Below, in pieces: positions 11,501 to 22,203 of a stretch of DNA of 64,000 nt. The position numbers and the translations under genes were made by a program. Every line of letters begins with the position of its first letter. The first letter of the stretch is position 1. A model generated the notes under the pieces. That model searched no databases, was not told where the DNA came from, and saw nothing but the letters and a program-made list of their open reading frames with translations. The stretch comes from Apus apus (Eukaryota; Chordata; Aves; Apodiformes; Apodidae): the NCBI RefSeq assembly GCF_020740795.1, contig NC_067304.1, positions 3,524,056 through 3,588,055 on the forward strand. The letters are read 5' to 3'.

Positions 11501-14500
11501 CCTGGGGAGGGCAGAGAGGATGGTCCTGTGGGGAAACTGAGGCAGGTGGGTGAGCACATGGGGCGTAGCAGAGCTGAGCAAGCATGGCTCCAGGCTGGTT
11601 GCAGCAGCCTGTCCAGGCTCCTGCCACCCCCAGGGTGTGGATGGGACCCTCCTCTCCCTCTCACAACACGTGAGCTCTGCCTGCCATCCTCCCCAGCTCC
11701 TGCTTCTGGGACCTCGTGTTATATCGAGTATAATGAAGTGTCCGAGGTCACTCTTCCCCCACCCACCCTTGCCTGCCTGCATGTATGACCTCTTGTTATA
11801 GCCAGGGAAATTATGGGTGGTTGGGCTCCCTCCTTTACCCAAGCTATAATTTAGTGTTTATATAAAGTGTGGTCCAGCCCCTGTTGTGCAAGTGGTTGCT
11901 ATTCTGGGTGCTGGGGAGAGGGACGGGGCAGGAGGAGGGGGCTTGTGGGGGGTAGGGGGGCATACCATTGCACTGAGCACCATGCAGCCCCCCCACAGCC
12001 CCCTGGACACCCCACTGTGGGGGCACCTGGCCCCCCAGCCCGCAGTGCTGGCTCTGCAGGAGGTGGTTATGGCTTCTCCTCGCTGGATTTTGGCAAGGGG
12101 GTGTGTGGCTTTGGCGTTCGTCCCCACGGGGAATGACATGGCTCTTGTTCCAGGTTTTCCTGGCCCCATCAAGGGGGTCCCACGGGGGTTGCTCCTGTCC
12201 CAGAGCAAGTGGGAATGGGAGGGGAGGTGGCAGCCAGCTCCGGCCGGGAAGACAGTGGCCCTTTCATGGGAAGGGGAGATGAAAAATCCAGCTTGAACCA
12301 CTGAGTGTAACCAGATGCCCTGGCTTTTTAGAGAAGGAATGTGGGACCTCTGGAGGGTTTTTGGAAGGGTACAGCCAAACTGCTGGTGTTGGTGAGTGGC
12401 TGCAGAGCAATGCAGCCCTGATGCCCACCACCCCCACCAGCCCCAGATCCCTCACAGTGCTCCAGCTCTTCCCCCCAACACTGTGTGCTCAAGTGGGGCT
12501 GGATTTGGCTGGTGCCCCAAATCCCAAAGCACCAATTGGTGCTGTTGGCAGTTGCTGGGGATGGTCTGTGGGTCGCAGTGGGGTTGGGTACCTGAGGGGC
12601 TCAGTGCACCCCAGGGGGGCTCAGCTCCAACCCTGTTCCTCCTGCAGAGGCAGGTGAGAGCTCACACCCTTCTCCGAGGCAGACACCAGAGGCAGAGCCC
12701 CGGCCACCCACCCGCCCCACGGCGCTGAAGAAGGAGGAACCTCTGGAAGATGTGGAGTCCCAAAAAGTCCTGATGAAGGGTCCCTGCCCGGAGCTCAAAG
12801 GCTCTCCCGAAGCTGTGACATGTGAGTGTTTCCCTCCATGGCAGTACCCGCAGCTCCAGACACCCTTGCACCTGGGGCTCCTCCTGTCTAATCAGTAATG
12901 GGGCTTGTTAGTAGGGCAGCTATGGTGGGAAGCCATCTCCTCCTTGCTCTGCTCTTCTCCACATCAAAGCAAAAGGTTTTAACTGATTTCGAGTCATTGG
13001 GTGCTGGGGAAAGTGCTGGGTGGCATCCAGCAGTGCCATGATGCCACTCACTGTCCTTGTCCTTGGGACTGGCTGGAGGTGGAGGGGGAGGAGATGCAGA
13101 TGTTGTGCTTCTGGACAGGGTTTAGCACTGGACTTGGTAGAGCTGGGTTCATGGTTGGACTCGATGATCTTAAAGGTCTTTTCCAACCAGAACAATTCTG
13201 TGACTGGGAGGCTGGAGGAGCTCTTGGTGGTGTTGGGGTCCTGCTGGAATGCTGTGATGGGAAGAGGGATCAGTCCATGGGGGAAGGAGCTGGGATGGAG
13301 CATCCCTCAAACCCACAGCAGGAGAGAGGGGACCCCCTGCTCTTGGGCACCCTGGCCACAGCCACAGGAGGGGATTGCAACAGCCGTTTGCTGGAGCAAA
13401 GGGAGACACTTCCCGTCGGGACAGCTCTGGCCTTGGCATATCCAGGGCAAGGGGGAGGCTGATGAAGAGCCTGAGCAAGGGAAGGGAAGGGCTGGGACGG
13501 GCTCTCTAGCTGAGGAGCTGGTTTTGCTGGGGGCGGTGGTGAAGCCGAGCAGCAACTCCCCCTTTCTGCTGCTGCAGACCTGCCGGTGCCCCCGCCCCTA
13601 GAAATACCGGGGTGGGATAGGAGCAGGGGTGGGATAGGAGCAGAGGTGGGGGCCGGGGTGTCCTTGCTCCATCTCCTATTGCAGGAGTGGGAGAGCAGAG
13701 CTGGCAGATGTGGGGGACGAGGGCCCGGCCCTCCCGGCGTCGCTCCGTCCATCCTTTCCTGGCTCCCAGCCTGGATCCAAGGGTTTTGCTCCCAGGCTGC
13801 CCCTGCCGCACGCAGCCCTTCCCCTCCTGTGGGATGTGAGCGGGGCAGCTTTCCCTTCCAAGGGCCGGGAGCGGATGGATGCTTCCCACCGGGGAGAGGG
13901 AGGGTGGGAACGAGGTTGCAAACTTTGAAGAGCAGGGTGGGAAGGGGGGGATGGTGGGGAACGGCAGGATCCGGGCGCTCCTGACAGCCTACGTGGAGCG
14001 AGGAGCGCGCACGGTTCCTCAAGCAGGGCTTCCAGCCCTTGCAAAGCCTCTGGGAGCTGGGCCGGCTGCCCACAGACATTCTGCACCTCTGAGTCACGCT
14101 GCTGCCTGCTGCACCCTGCATGGCGCAGCCCCCTCCCCAGCCCGCCCCCCGCCAGCCTTCCCGTGGGCCCCGGGGCCAGGGGGAGTGTGCCCACCGGCAT
14201 CCAGGCTTGTTTGGGTGCTGGGTGCAGGGATTTCCCCCCCTCATTCCCGTCTCCTCCCCGGGAAATGAGGTTCAGCTCCCTGCCTCTGGCATGTCTTGCA
14301 GCCTGCTCCCAGCTGCTGCTGTTAATGGGAGGGGGGGTCACCACAGAATCACGGAATGGTTTGGGTTGGAAAGGATCATCTGGTTTCCATCCACTGCATG
14401 GGCACAGACCCTCCCACTAGACTAGGTTGCTCCATGTTGCACCATCGCTTGTGGGAGGGCAAATTCCCCCCTTTGGGAGTACCTGGGGAGCACAGTTGGG

Positions 14501-17500
14501 CTCCTCCATTGGAGGTGGAGGGGGTGCTGGGGGTGTTTTCATGCCAGCCTGACACATTGTAAGGTCAGGAGGGACCAGGCAACAAGGGGCTGTGGGGCCA
14601 CCACGGCTGTAGGGAGCATTACCTCAGGTGTGGGACACAAAATGAACATCCAGGAGGGGTTTGGTCATTGAAGAGCTGAAGGCTGATAATTTCCCCAAAG
14701 CCCTGGGGGCCATAGGGTGGGCAGGTCCCCCTCACTCCTGACACCCACGTTAGGAATTTTTATGCATTGCTCCCCCTCAACCCCAGGTTGAAGATGTCTC
14801 TTTTATAAGAGCTTCAGGCTGCTGTGAGTTGAAGGCTCTCCTGAGAAATGGAAGCTATTTTTCCTAGCTTAGGGGGTTGTGGAGGGGGGGATTACTGGCT
14901 GCCTTTCCCTGCCACTCACTGGAGCTGGAGCATGATTTAGATTTACAAACAGTTTAATCTGAGGAATGCAGCGGAATGGAGAACGCCAAAGGGAGCGAGT
15001 TGCAGCTGCAAACCTCCTGAGAAACCCAGTGCTCAGCACTGCACTTTGCTGCCCTTGGACACTGCCAGGCCAGGCTGCTTTGGGCATCCTCAGGGCACTG
15101 TGGTCACCCTCCAGCATGGTGCCACTTGGGCAGCCAAGAGCATTGGAGAAGGGTGCATGGGAAGCCAACACCCCCCAGGAGGTGGTTGGGTTGTGTTTTT
15201 TTTTTGGAGTGGTGGGGGGAACACATCCCATTTTATCCAAGATTTGTTTTCCATTTCTCCTCTCTGCCTTTCCCCCACCCCTCCTGCTTCCAGCCCGCTC
15301 TTCCCGCTCAGCTCCAGTTATTTTAAGTCCCTCTCCCAGCGCAGGTCAAGGATGCAGCATTTCACCCAAGCACCCGCTTCAGCTTCCCCCGCCCTCTGAG
15401 CACAGCCCCGGCGGGCACAGCTGGACACTTGTGGGTTTTTTAACCTCCACCTATTTTATTTTTTTTGCCGGAGAGGGAGGGAGCAGGACAGAGACCGTCT
15501 GTGCCCCCTCCGCCCTGGCGTTGTCCCCTGCCCCCCAGCCCCCCCCTGCAGAAAGCAGCTCCTGTTCCCAGCAGCCGGAGGTGCCTTTGCCCTCGAGCCT
15601 CTCGCCTGAATCATCCCTTGTTTACTGCTGCGGGAGAGGAAAACCAACACTTGGCGGGCAGGATTTTATTTGTGGATTCAGCTGGCATCGCTGCCGGGGG
15701 GAGGGCTGCTCGATCCCCCTCCCCACTGCTGCGTTCCCAGAGCTGTCCCCACCGCAGGACGGCAGCGTGGGGACACGGTGCCGGGCAGGAGCGATGGGCT
15801 GAGCCGTGCCCTGCTTCCCGCAGCATCCCGGCAGGATGCGGGGCCGCCGGCCTCTCACGGCTGCAGCGTCTGGGGGCTGGAGGGAGGCACAGACAGAGCA
15901 GATATTATTTATTTTCTTCCTCCTGCAGAAAAGTTCAGCCAGAGGCTGGGGAGCCCTTTAATCAAGCGGCCAATTCAGGCAGTCCTGGGGAGATGAGTAG
16001 CTTGGCTCTCTGATGATACTTCATCTTCTCTGGCTTTATGGAGGGTGATGGGGATGGCCTGGAGCTCCATCCAGCAGTGCCGTGTCCTGGGCTGGTGGGA
16101 GGACAGTGGCTCACGGGATGGTGGCTCTCAGCTGGAAGCAGCCACAGGCTCTTCTCACCCAGCTTGAGGGAAGCATGCCTCACTGTGCCTCTGCACCCAC
16201 TGCACTTGACCTTTCTGGCTTCATCCATCCTGCCTGTGCCAGCAGTGCTGGAACCCCAGGGGTCCTCCTCCTCCATGTCCTCTGCTGAGTTTTGGCAGTT
16301 GCAGAGCATCCTTCACAACAAGTCTTTATTTATTGCTCTGTTTTCATCCCTTCCTCTCTCTGGAGCCTTTCCCCTTCCCTCCAGTCATCTTTTCTCCTGC
16401 ATTGCCATCTTCACCCTCTTGGACCAGGCATCTGTTACCATCACTTCATCCACCCATGAGGCCACCCTGTGTCCAGCAGGGAACCAGCTTCCCATGCCGT
16501 GAAAGGGGAGGGGTCACAGATTTCCCCCCAACAGAGCACTGCAGGGGGGCTCGGGGATAATGTGCTGTTCTCTTCCCCAGGCCAGCCCCAGGTACGAGCA
16601 TCCCCCCAGTCTCCCAGCCCTTCCACCCATCTGCTGCAGAACGGGCCCGGGCGGGGGCTGGATCCAGGAGGTGCCAACAGGGAGGCCGGGAACGGGGTCT
16701 TCCGCCCCCTCCCCAGCGCTGCGAAGCCCCCCCGCAAGCTGCAGTCACACCACTCCATCAACAGCCAGAGCAGCAAGAAGAGCAAGGGCAGCTCCAAGTC
16801 AGCCTCGTCCCACATCCCTATTGAGGCACAAGAAGGTACCAGCTCTCCTCAGGGTGGGGGGTTCCTTTCCTGCCATTCTCATCCAGCTCCACATCCCTCG
16901 GGGTCTCTCCTGTACCATTCTTCCAGCCCTTTGGGACCCTCGGATCTGGGTACCAGCCAAGCTCTCCTACTGGCAGCCTTCTGCAGAGTGGGTGCTGAAT
17001 GGGGGTCATCACATGTCTTCCAAAACTGGTCTTTCTTGGGGTCTGGGCATGTCCCTGGGCATTGAGGGAGGCCCCTGGAGCAGTGTCTGACTCCCAGCTC
17101 CTCTTCCCATCCCTTCCATTCATTCCCAAGAGAGGATTTCCACCCTTTTTGGGACTGAGCATCCATCTGTCAGGCACAGCCTCCCCCAGCCTGCCCATGG
17201 GTGCCGGTGTCCCCCTCCCTGCCCACTCTCTGCCTGTTCCTCCTCAGACTGCTGCGTCCACTGCATCCTCTCCTGCCTCTTCTGCGAGTTCCTGACCCTC
17301 TGCAACATCGTGCTGGACTGTGCCACCTGCGGCTCCTGCACCTCCGAGGATTCCTGCATCTGCTGCTGCTGCTGCAACTCGGGCGAGTGCGCCGACTGCG
17401 ACCTGCCCTGCGACATGGACTGCGGCATCATCGACGCCTGCTGCGAGTCGGCCGACTGCCTGGAGATCTGCATGGAGTGCTGCGGGCTCTGCTTCTCCTC

Positions 17501-17504
17501 CTGA
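2495..17504 (+). CDS. MDFI: MyoD family inhibitor (I-mfa), four coding exons
   Basis: Exons 2495-2567, 12648-12821, 16581-16835 and 17248-17504 all join in phase 1 with GT/AG borders. They give 759 coding bases, or 252 residues; human MDFI is about 246. The N-terminus (MSQTSNNHRPSR) resembles the mammalian start. The middle is Pro/Ser-rich with a basic Lys/Ser tract (KLQSHHSINSQSSKKSK, about residues 134-150). Residues 169-252 are the Cys-rich I-mfa domain, nearly identical to mammalian MDFI and ending CMECCGLCFSS. Known family roles are retention of MyoD, Myf5 and myogenin in the cytoplasm, inhibition of TCF/LEF factors and interaction with axin. The palmitoylated Cys-rich C-terminus also docks onto Piezo channels. 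Identity is very secure. The start codon is supported by its similarity to the mammalian N-terminus and its position at the CpG island. Confidence 0.95.
2568..3420 (+). repeat. G-rich degenerate tandem repeat in MDFI intron 1
   Basis: Directly after the first donor come about 850 bases of loosely repeated units, a cggctgggggggg core alternating with gtgtgtgtg stretches. They include pure (TG)n at 2744-2761 and 3184-3202. On the + (coding) strand there are dozens of runs of four or more G. Such tracts can form G-quadruplexes and R-loops. The long open frames on the minus strand here come from this composition and are not genes. Confidence 0.8.
4457..4640 (+). repeat. (CTTTC)n pentanucleotide microsatellite
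   Basis: About 37 almost perfect tandem copies of CTTTC cover roughly 184 bases. One strand is pure pyrimidine and the other pure purine, so the tract can adopt triplex (H-DNA) structure. It creates open frames in every phase (SFPFL or KERKG repeats) that are artefacts. Confidence 0.97.
5396..5461 (+). repeat. 14-bp tandem repeat
   Basis: Four to five copies of a tgtgtcccctcctc unit lie in MDFI intron 1. They are short, nearly identical and pyrimidine-rich. Confidence 0.85.
6793..6880 (+). mobile_element. CR1 LINE 3' end
   Basis: The block contains ggacttggtagagttgggtt, ggttggactcgatgacctt and a final aacaattctgtgattctgg, a CR1 3' end in plus orientation. The copy at 13113 belongs to the same subfamily, sharing the ttggtagag/gttcatggttggactcgatga block. 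Confidence 0.85.
7290..7570 (-). mobile_element. Decayed LINE reverse-transcriptase fragment (CR1-like)
   Basis: Read on the minus strand, the segment gives GDSGNYRARSHHTVLGKIM followed by ESLIKDHAS. This matches the LINE reverse-transcriptase block of the form DPGNYRPVSLTSVPGKIMEQ. Further on, QVLPGKICVSLTCQ resembles the GFTKGKSCLTNL block. Stops and frame slips break it, so it is an old dead copy. The CR1 clade is the likely source in a bird. Confidence 0.7.
7868..7922. repeat. (TA)n/(CA)n microsatellite
   Basis: Alternating ta and ca dinucleotides form a compound microsatellite of about 50 bases. Confidence 0.9.
9088..9187 (+). mobile_element. CR1 LINE internal 3' fragment
   Basis: The segment reads ggatttagattagatattgg, then gattcttccttgtgagggtg and a cagctcctg/gggacaacctgggtgg region. 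This is the CR1 3' region upstream of its tail. It is truncated and diverged. Confidence 0.65.
12648..12821 (+). CDS. MDFI: MDFI coding exon 2
   Basis: The acceptor ttcctcctgcag precedes 12648 and the donor t|gtgagt follows 12821. The exon encodes AGESSHPSPRQTPEAEPRPP and a Lys/Glu segment (LKKEEPLEDVES), ending PEAVT. The PEAVT end followed by CQPQ in the next exon matches the mammalian PTEAVTCQPQ junction, which fixes the frame. Confidence 0.9.
13113..13205 (+). mobile_element. CR1 LINE 3' end
   Basis: It holds agcactggacttggtagagc, ggttggactcgatgatctta and cttttccaaccagaacaatt, ending ctgtgac. It is very like the copy at 6793, so the two derive from one subfamily. Confidence 0.88.
14344..14440 (-). 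mobile_element. CR1 LINE 3' end, reverse orientation
   Basis: The plus strand reads agaatcacggaatggtttgg then gttggaaaggatcatctgg and continues into the CR1 upstream region. It is the reverse complement of a CR1 tail, somewhat diverged. Confidence 0.75.
16581..16835 (+). CDS. MDFI: MDFI coding exon 3
   Basis: Acceptor tcttccccag, donor g|gtacca. It begins with the split Cys codon and QPQVRASPQ, and ends SKSASSHIPIEAQE, which corresponds to SKSTTSQIPLQAQE in mammals. The KKSK/Ser tract just before the I-mfa domain is kept. The middle of the exon is divergent and Pro/Gly-rich, as expected for this linker. Confidence 0.95.
16836..17247 (+). other. MDFI: MDFI intron 3
   Basis: A short intron of 412 bases with the donor gtacca and a pyrimidine-rich acceptor (ctgcctgttcctcctcag). 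It holds nothing else that I can recognise. Confidence 0.85.
17248..17504 (+). CDS. MDFI: MDFI coding exon 4: I-mfa domain
   Basis: The last coding exon starts after tcctcag and stops at TGA 17502-17504. It encodes the split Asp codon and 84 further residues with 26 cysteines: CCVHCILSCLFCEF, a five-Cys run (ICCCCCNSGEC), then the DACCESADCLEIC helix region. This is the hallmark of the MDFI/MDFIC family. The C-terminal CCESADCLEICMECCGLC stretch is the part known to be palmitoylated and to contact Piezo channels. Confidence 0.97.
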
Positions 17505-18478
17505 GGGGCTGTACCCAGGGGGGGACACCAGCAGCGGGTCCCCCCCAGCCCCTCCTGTCCAGCCCAAGCCGGCGGAGGGGACACCCAGGTGTGAAACACC
17601 AAAAGGAGGAGCCTGGTAGTGGAGGAGGGCGATATCCCCCCCGTTGCAAAGCTCATCCTTGGAGCTGGGGGGCCAGGTGTGGATCCTGCCTGGGGAAGGG
17701 TGAATCCGTAGGGCCACTCCGGGGACGGCTGCCATCCCGTCATGCTCTACCTCGTCCCCACACCACGCTGGTTTGCCAAGGATGGTGGGAGCCTTCTGCC
17801 ACCTGAGCCGAGAGCAGGAGTGCCCGTCCCGTGTGCCACAGAGCCCTCAGGTGCCACCAATGTTTGGGACAGCCAGTGCCACCACCAGGGCTGCCCCAGG
17901 ACAGTGCTCTGCTTTACACAAGGGTGTCGTGGAGCATCCTCCCCCTGGCCCAGAGACATCTCCAAGTACAGAGCTTTGCTCCCTGCTGGGAGCCCACTGG
18001 GAGATGCTGAAGCCTATAGCCAGGCTGTGTGATCCCGTGCCATGGGACATATCCTGCCAGCCCCTACCCCTCCTTGGTGCTGAGATCAGCAGCCAAGTGC
18101 AATACACATAGCCCCCTCCCCTCCCTACTTTACCAGCTGGGAAGGAGCTTTTCCTTCACCAGTCCCTGCCAGCAGGGTTGGAAGCAGGGGCCAGGGCAGC
18201 CACCCTGGCTGGAGAGAGCCTGGAGCTGTGCCGAGATGTTACTGACCCTCCACGGGTCCCAGGGGGGGTGATGGGTTGGTTGGTGCCAAATGACCCCCAG
18301 CAGTTGTTGGCCTCTGTCCCATCACCCTGGGGACAGGGCTCGTGGCTGGGTAGGGGTGGAAAACGCCCCATTGAAGGGCTGGGGAGAAGGGGATGAAAGT
18401 GATATGGTATTTTATTAATATTTTTTTGTGTGCCTTTCATTTTTTACTGTAAATAAAGGTCTTTCTTCATTTCTGACC
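17505..18478 (+). other. MDFI: MDFI 3' UTR
   Basis: About 970 bases run from the stop codon to just past an AATAAA. The sequence is GC-rich with no repeat element. Its end is AT-rich (gatatggtattttattaatatttttttgtg), as is usual before a cleavage site. A second AATAAA at 18848-18853 could give a longer form. Confidence 0.65.
18452..18457 (+). terminator. MDFI: MDFI poly(A) signal
   Basis: The canonical AATAAA is followed by ggtctttcttcatttctg, a T/GT-rich downstream element. It is the first canonical signal after the MDFI stop codon. Confidence 0.75.
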
Positions 18479-21400
18479 AGCAGCTGCTGCATCCCATGCT
18501 CCACAGGGTACTCCCAGGGGATTTGCTGCTCGCAGCTGCACCATGTCCCCGTCCCTGCATCTGCACCCCCTGTCCTGCTCCCAGCTCTGGGGGCTCCTTT
18601 GGCTCTGGGGACATGGGACAGCTCAGTGACAGCCCCAGCGTGTTCCTGCTTTGGTTCTCGTGCCAGGAGGGGAAATGCAAGAGTCTCCCTGTCCTTCGAA
18701 TGGGTCGATGTCCCAGTGTCCTGCAGCCTGGCAGGGGTCCCCAGCCATGGGACAAACCCTGGCCCCCTTGCACCACTGTCCCTGCTCCTCCCAGGGCCCA
18801 TGAGCTGCTTCATCTGCCCCAGGGACATGACTTCCCTAACGGAGAAGAATAAATTATGTTAATTCCCTGCTGCAGGGCTGGGGGGTGGGCACTGGCTGCC
18901 CAGGTTTGGTGTGAGGCTCTGGAAGCTGGCAGCCCCCCTGAATTTGGGTGGCCTGGGTGCTCCTGCTGCTGTGGGACCACCAAGTATGCCATGGCATCCT
19001 GTGCCAGGCCGTGCCGTGCAGGGAAAGGACCACAGCTCCCCTCTGGAGTCTCACAGTCCCTCGGGGTCTGGGCCGGGGCGGTGAGGCTGCTGCCAGGGCT
19101 GAAGTTGAAGGAAGAGGGAAAAATACTTAAAAATCAAGGCCAAATGGGTCAGTTGGTCACAGCGACACAGGCTGGTTTGGGATCTGGGCTGCCTGCCCTC
19201 CGGAGCTGCTGCTCAGCTGTGAAACCTATTTTTAGTGGTGAGCTAAAGGCGGTCAGAGCCCAGTGAGGCACAAGTGCATGGAGGGGAAGAGGATGATGCA
19301 GGCAGCCTTCTTCCATCCCCTGCATGGCAAGAGGGCTTGGGGTGCTGGATCTGGGCTTTGAGCCCTCACTCTGCCACAGTCACCCAGGCTGAGCCCCAGA
19401 GCTGAGCCTGGGGGGGGATGCACATCACTGCCCACCCCGGGATGGATGGGACTGGGGCCCCATCCAGCACTTGCAGGGTCTGTGGAAGCTTTTCCACAGG
19501 CTCTGGCTGAGGTTTTGCTCCAAACCCTTTGCATCCTTGGCAAGGAGGGATGGAGGCTCTGGCCTTCCCCAGCCTGGCCTCACTTGTAGTGCTAATTAGG
19601 GAGGTTGGAGCTGGCAGGGCTGCACTGCCTGAGCTGCTTAATGGGGAACAGATTCCCCCAGAGCAGGAGGGTCCCGTGGGCTGCCTGTGCCATGTGTGTT
19701 TGTGTCCCAGCATGGGAAGGGGGTGACGTGCACCCTAAGCACCCAGCCCTCCCTTTGCCCTGGCATCAAACACCCTTTTAATGCTGCTTCCAAGGGACCA
19801 GGTCCTGGTGCAGCAGCTCTGTTCACTCATCTCAGCTTGAAACTCAAGGGGACAGCAGAGGGGGGAGGCAGGGAGCAGAGCTGGGCTCTTTGCTGAGCGT
19901 GCTGTGCTGCTGAGGTATGTGATGATCACGCCTACAGATGTACTTTCCTGACAGCTGCCTTGAAAAAAAATGCAAATAAAATAGCAGTTGCCATTGCAGG
20001 GCTACCCAAAAGTGCAGCTCAGCCCTGCAGGATTTTGGCACTGCCAAAGCCAGACACTTTTTTAACCCAGGCCTCAGGGACATTCACTGCCTTGAGCTGG
20101 GCTGGCTGCTCTGTTCATGTCCCACGTGCTCCTGAAAATCACAGAGATGGTTCCGGGTTGTGGGAATGATAGGCCAGAGCAGGGAATGCTGGACCAGAGC
20201 AACTGAAATCTCTGGAAAGGGCTTGAAAAGCAAAGTTCAGGCCTTCCTCTGGATACAAGCAGATGCTGCCCATCCACCTTGCAAACCACCTGGGAAGGCA
20301 AGAGTTAAACCCTCCTGCCTGGGAATTAATTAACAGCAGATGTGTTCTGTTTTAACTAATTACTCTCCTGCCAGCACTTGGTTTTATGGTTCTCTCAGAG
20401 CCAGGAGCTGCAGCACAGTGCCCACACCATGCTGGCCTTGCAGGCTGGGCTTTACTGGGCACCCTGGGCTCACCTGCCCTCCTTCCCCAGCCCAGCTGCC
20501 TCCTCGTTATCTAAATGAAACAACTCAGTGGAAGGGGCTAAAACTCACTTAAAAGCCCAGGTTTTTTAAAAAACTAGTATTGCTCTGTTGTTGCTGTTTT
20601 AAAGCTGCTTAGTGGTAAAGTCCCCCAGGAGTGACATGCATCTGTTTTGTCACCCCAGGAGAAGCAGTGCATGATCCCAGCTGGCTACTGGTGCTGCTCC
20701 TCTGATACATTCTGCTGGTGAGTTATTATGAACAGGACATTGGGTGTATTAATGACAGGAGCTTATTGTCTAATCACTAACATCCTTCCAGGACTGTGTG
20801 TTTCCAGGGCTCTGTCTGTGCTGCCATGCTGAGCATGTCCAGAGTCTCAGCCAGTGTGTGGCAAGGTGTGCAACACCAGGCTGGGAACTGCAGGAGCTGT
20901 GGCAGGTAGGTGAGGAACTCATCTGCTTTGGGACTGGCTCTCCCCATCACCATGAGGTTTCTGGGCACCCTTTTTCTCCCTGTGCTATAGGAAGATGCTG
21001 CACAGAACAAGCCCCATATCCAAGCAGCTTGGATGTGCCTCTGCTCCTGTGGTAGGGAATTGCTTTCAGCAGCCTGAGCTATTTCTGTCCACAATCACGA
21101 TCAATAAGGCAAGTGAGAAGGTTTTTATTTTCCACTCCAAATACTTTCTTCATCCTGTTTCCTCCCAGTTCACACGGCAGACTGGGGAGTGCTCCAGCAA
21201 GGAGGCCCACAAAGCTGTCTTCTCCTCCTCCTCCTCACTGTTGATGCAGTCCCTGGCTGTCTCCAGCTCCTGTTCCCATTCCTACTTCATGAAACCCTTC
21301 TAACTCCCTGTGATCCAAGGGGCAGGTTTTGCTGGGGGAGGGTGAGAGAAAGGCATGGCACAGGCGTGTGCTTGCACACACACACACACGAAAACACTTT

Positions 21401-21898
21401 CAGAGCCAAAGGAATAATAAAAGTAGGTCTTTGGAAGCCACAGCAGCTCATGTAATCCCAGGTTTTGCTGGGCTGCCTCTGCAGAGCGTGGGGATGGGGG
21501 GACGGGCCGGGGGAGACGGCTGCAGTCTATTAAACTTCCTTTGAGAACCTGCCAGGCTGACAACAGCTGGAAGGAATTAACATTGTGGGTCCACCAGCTC
21601 CTCTCCTCACTTTCACCCTGCCCCAAAAAACCCGCCTGAGGCTGCAGGCCCAGCAGCATCACTTTTTCCCACTCCTTGGACGGGATCTGGTCTGAGCTGA
21701 TTTCGTCTTTGATCCCGAACCTGCCAGAAGTGTGAGCAGCTGATGATGGAAAAATCCCAGTGCCTGTGCTGGCACAAGCAACTGCTTTGGGTCCCTTGTG
21801 TCCTTGAGGGCTGGGACTGAGGTGGGGTGTCACAATGGCACTGGAAGGTGGCTTCAAGCCATCTCACACTTCTCAGCCTCCTGCACAAGAGCCAGCAT
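18479..21898. other. Intergenic DNA 3' of MDFI
   Basis: GC-rich sequence without recognisable exons or repeats. A possible second MDFI poly(A) signal lies at 18848. Open frames here are short and show no family resemblance. Confidence 0.5.
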
Positions 21899-22203
21899 TG
21901 TCAAGGAAGAAAAAATATCCCCAGGCTTCCAACTGCTGCTGCCCAGGGCAGCACAGCTTCCCCACGTGCCTGCAGGATGCAGGAAAGGGTTTGTTGGCTT
22001 CTGAAACCACACCTGCTGCCAGAGAGCCCACGTTTGCTGTCACTTTGGGGTGTCCCCATGATGCACCCATCCAGGGGGACCCTCGGAGTTGCCCGTCCCC
22101 TGGTTATGGGGGCCCATGTGCCACAGGGTGGGGGAGAGCAGCTCCCCAGCTCCAGGAGGAAGCTGAGCATGACCAGAAAGGCCAGACCCATGGGTGCTGC
22201 CAT
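21899..22203 (-). other. Signal-peptide-like open frame, copy A
   Basis: A minus-strand frame starts at ATG 22203 and reads MAAPMGLAFLVMLSFLLELG then SCSPPP. That is a short N-region, a hydrophobic Leu/Val/Phe core and a small-residue end, which is the shape of a secretory signal peptide. Beyond about residue 26 the frame runs on for some 75 residues without a recognisable domain. About 58 bases of the hydrophobic part recur inverted at 25041-25100 with roughly 90% identity. It may be the first coding exon of a small secreted protein, a pseudogene or a dispersed repeat. I do not recognise a family. Confidence 0.3.

Larger units (their letters stand above)
3421..12647 (+). other. MDFI: MDFI intron 1, remainder
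   Basis: This is non-coding sequence with the microsatellites and LINE pieces listed separately. I see no further exon with a conserved reading frame. T-rich runs occur near 6145-6190 and 6360-6385. Several open frames of 60-140 codons are unremarkable in composition. Confidence 0.6.
12822..16580 (+). other. MDFI: MDFI intron 2
   Basis: A non-coding interval of about 3.8 kb carrying two CR1 pieces (13113-13205 and 14344-14440). The large minus-strand open frame at 13270-14244 has no recognisable domain and low-complexity composition. No further conserved exon is visible. Confidence 0.6.

Noticed and set aside
13270-14244. A 324-codon minus-strand frame in MDFI intron 2.
   Set aside because: Composition is that of random GC-rich DNA, it overlaps no homologous domain, and it includes no splice-consistent structure.
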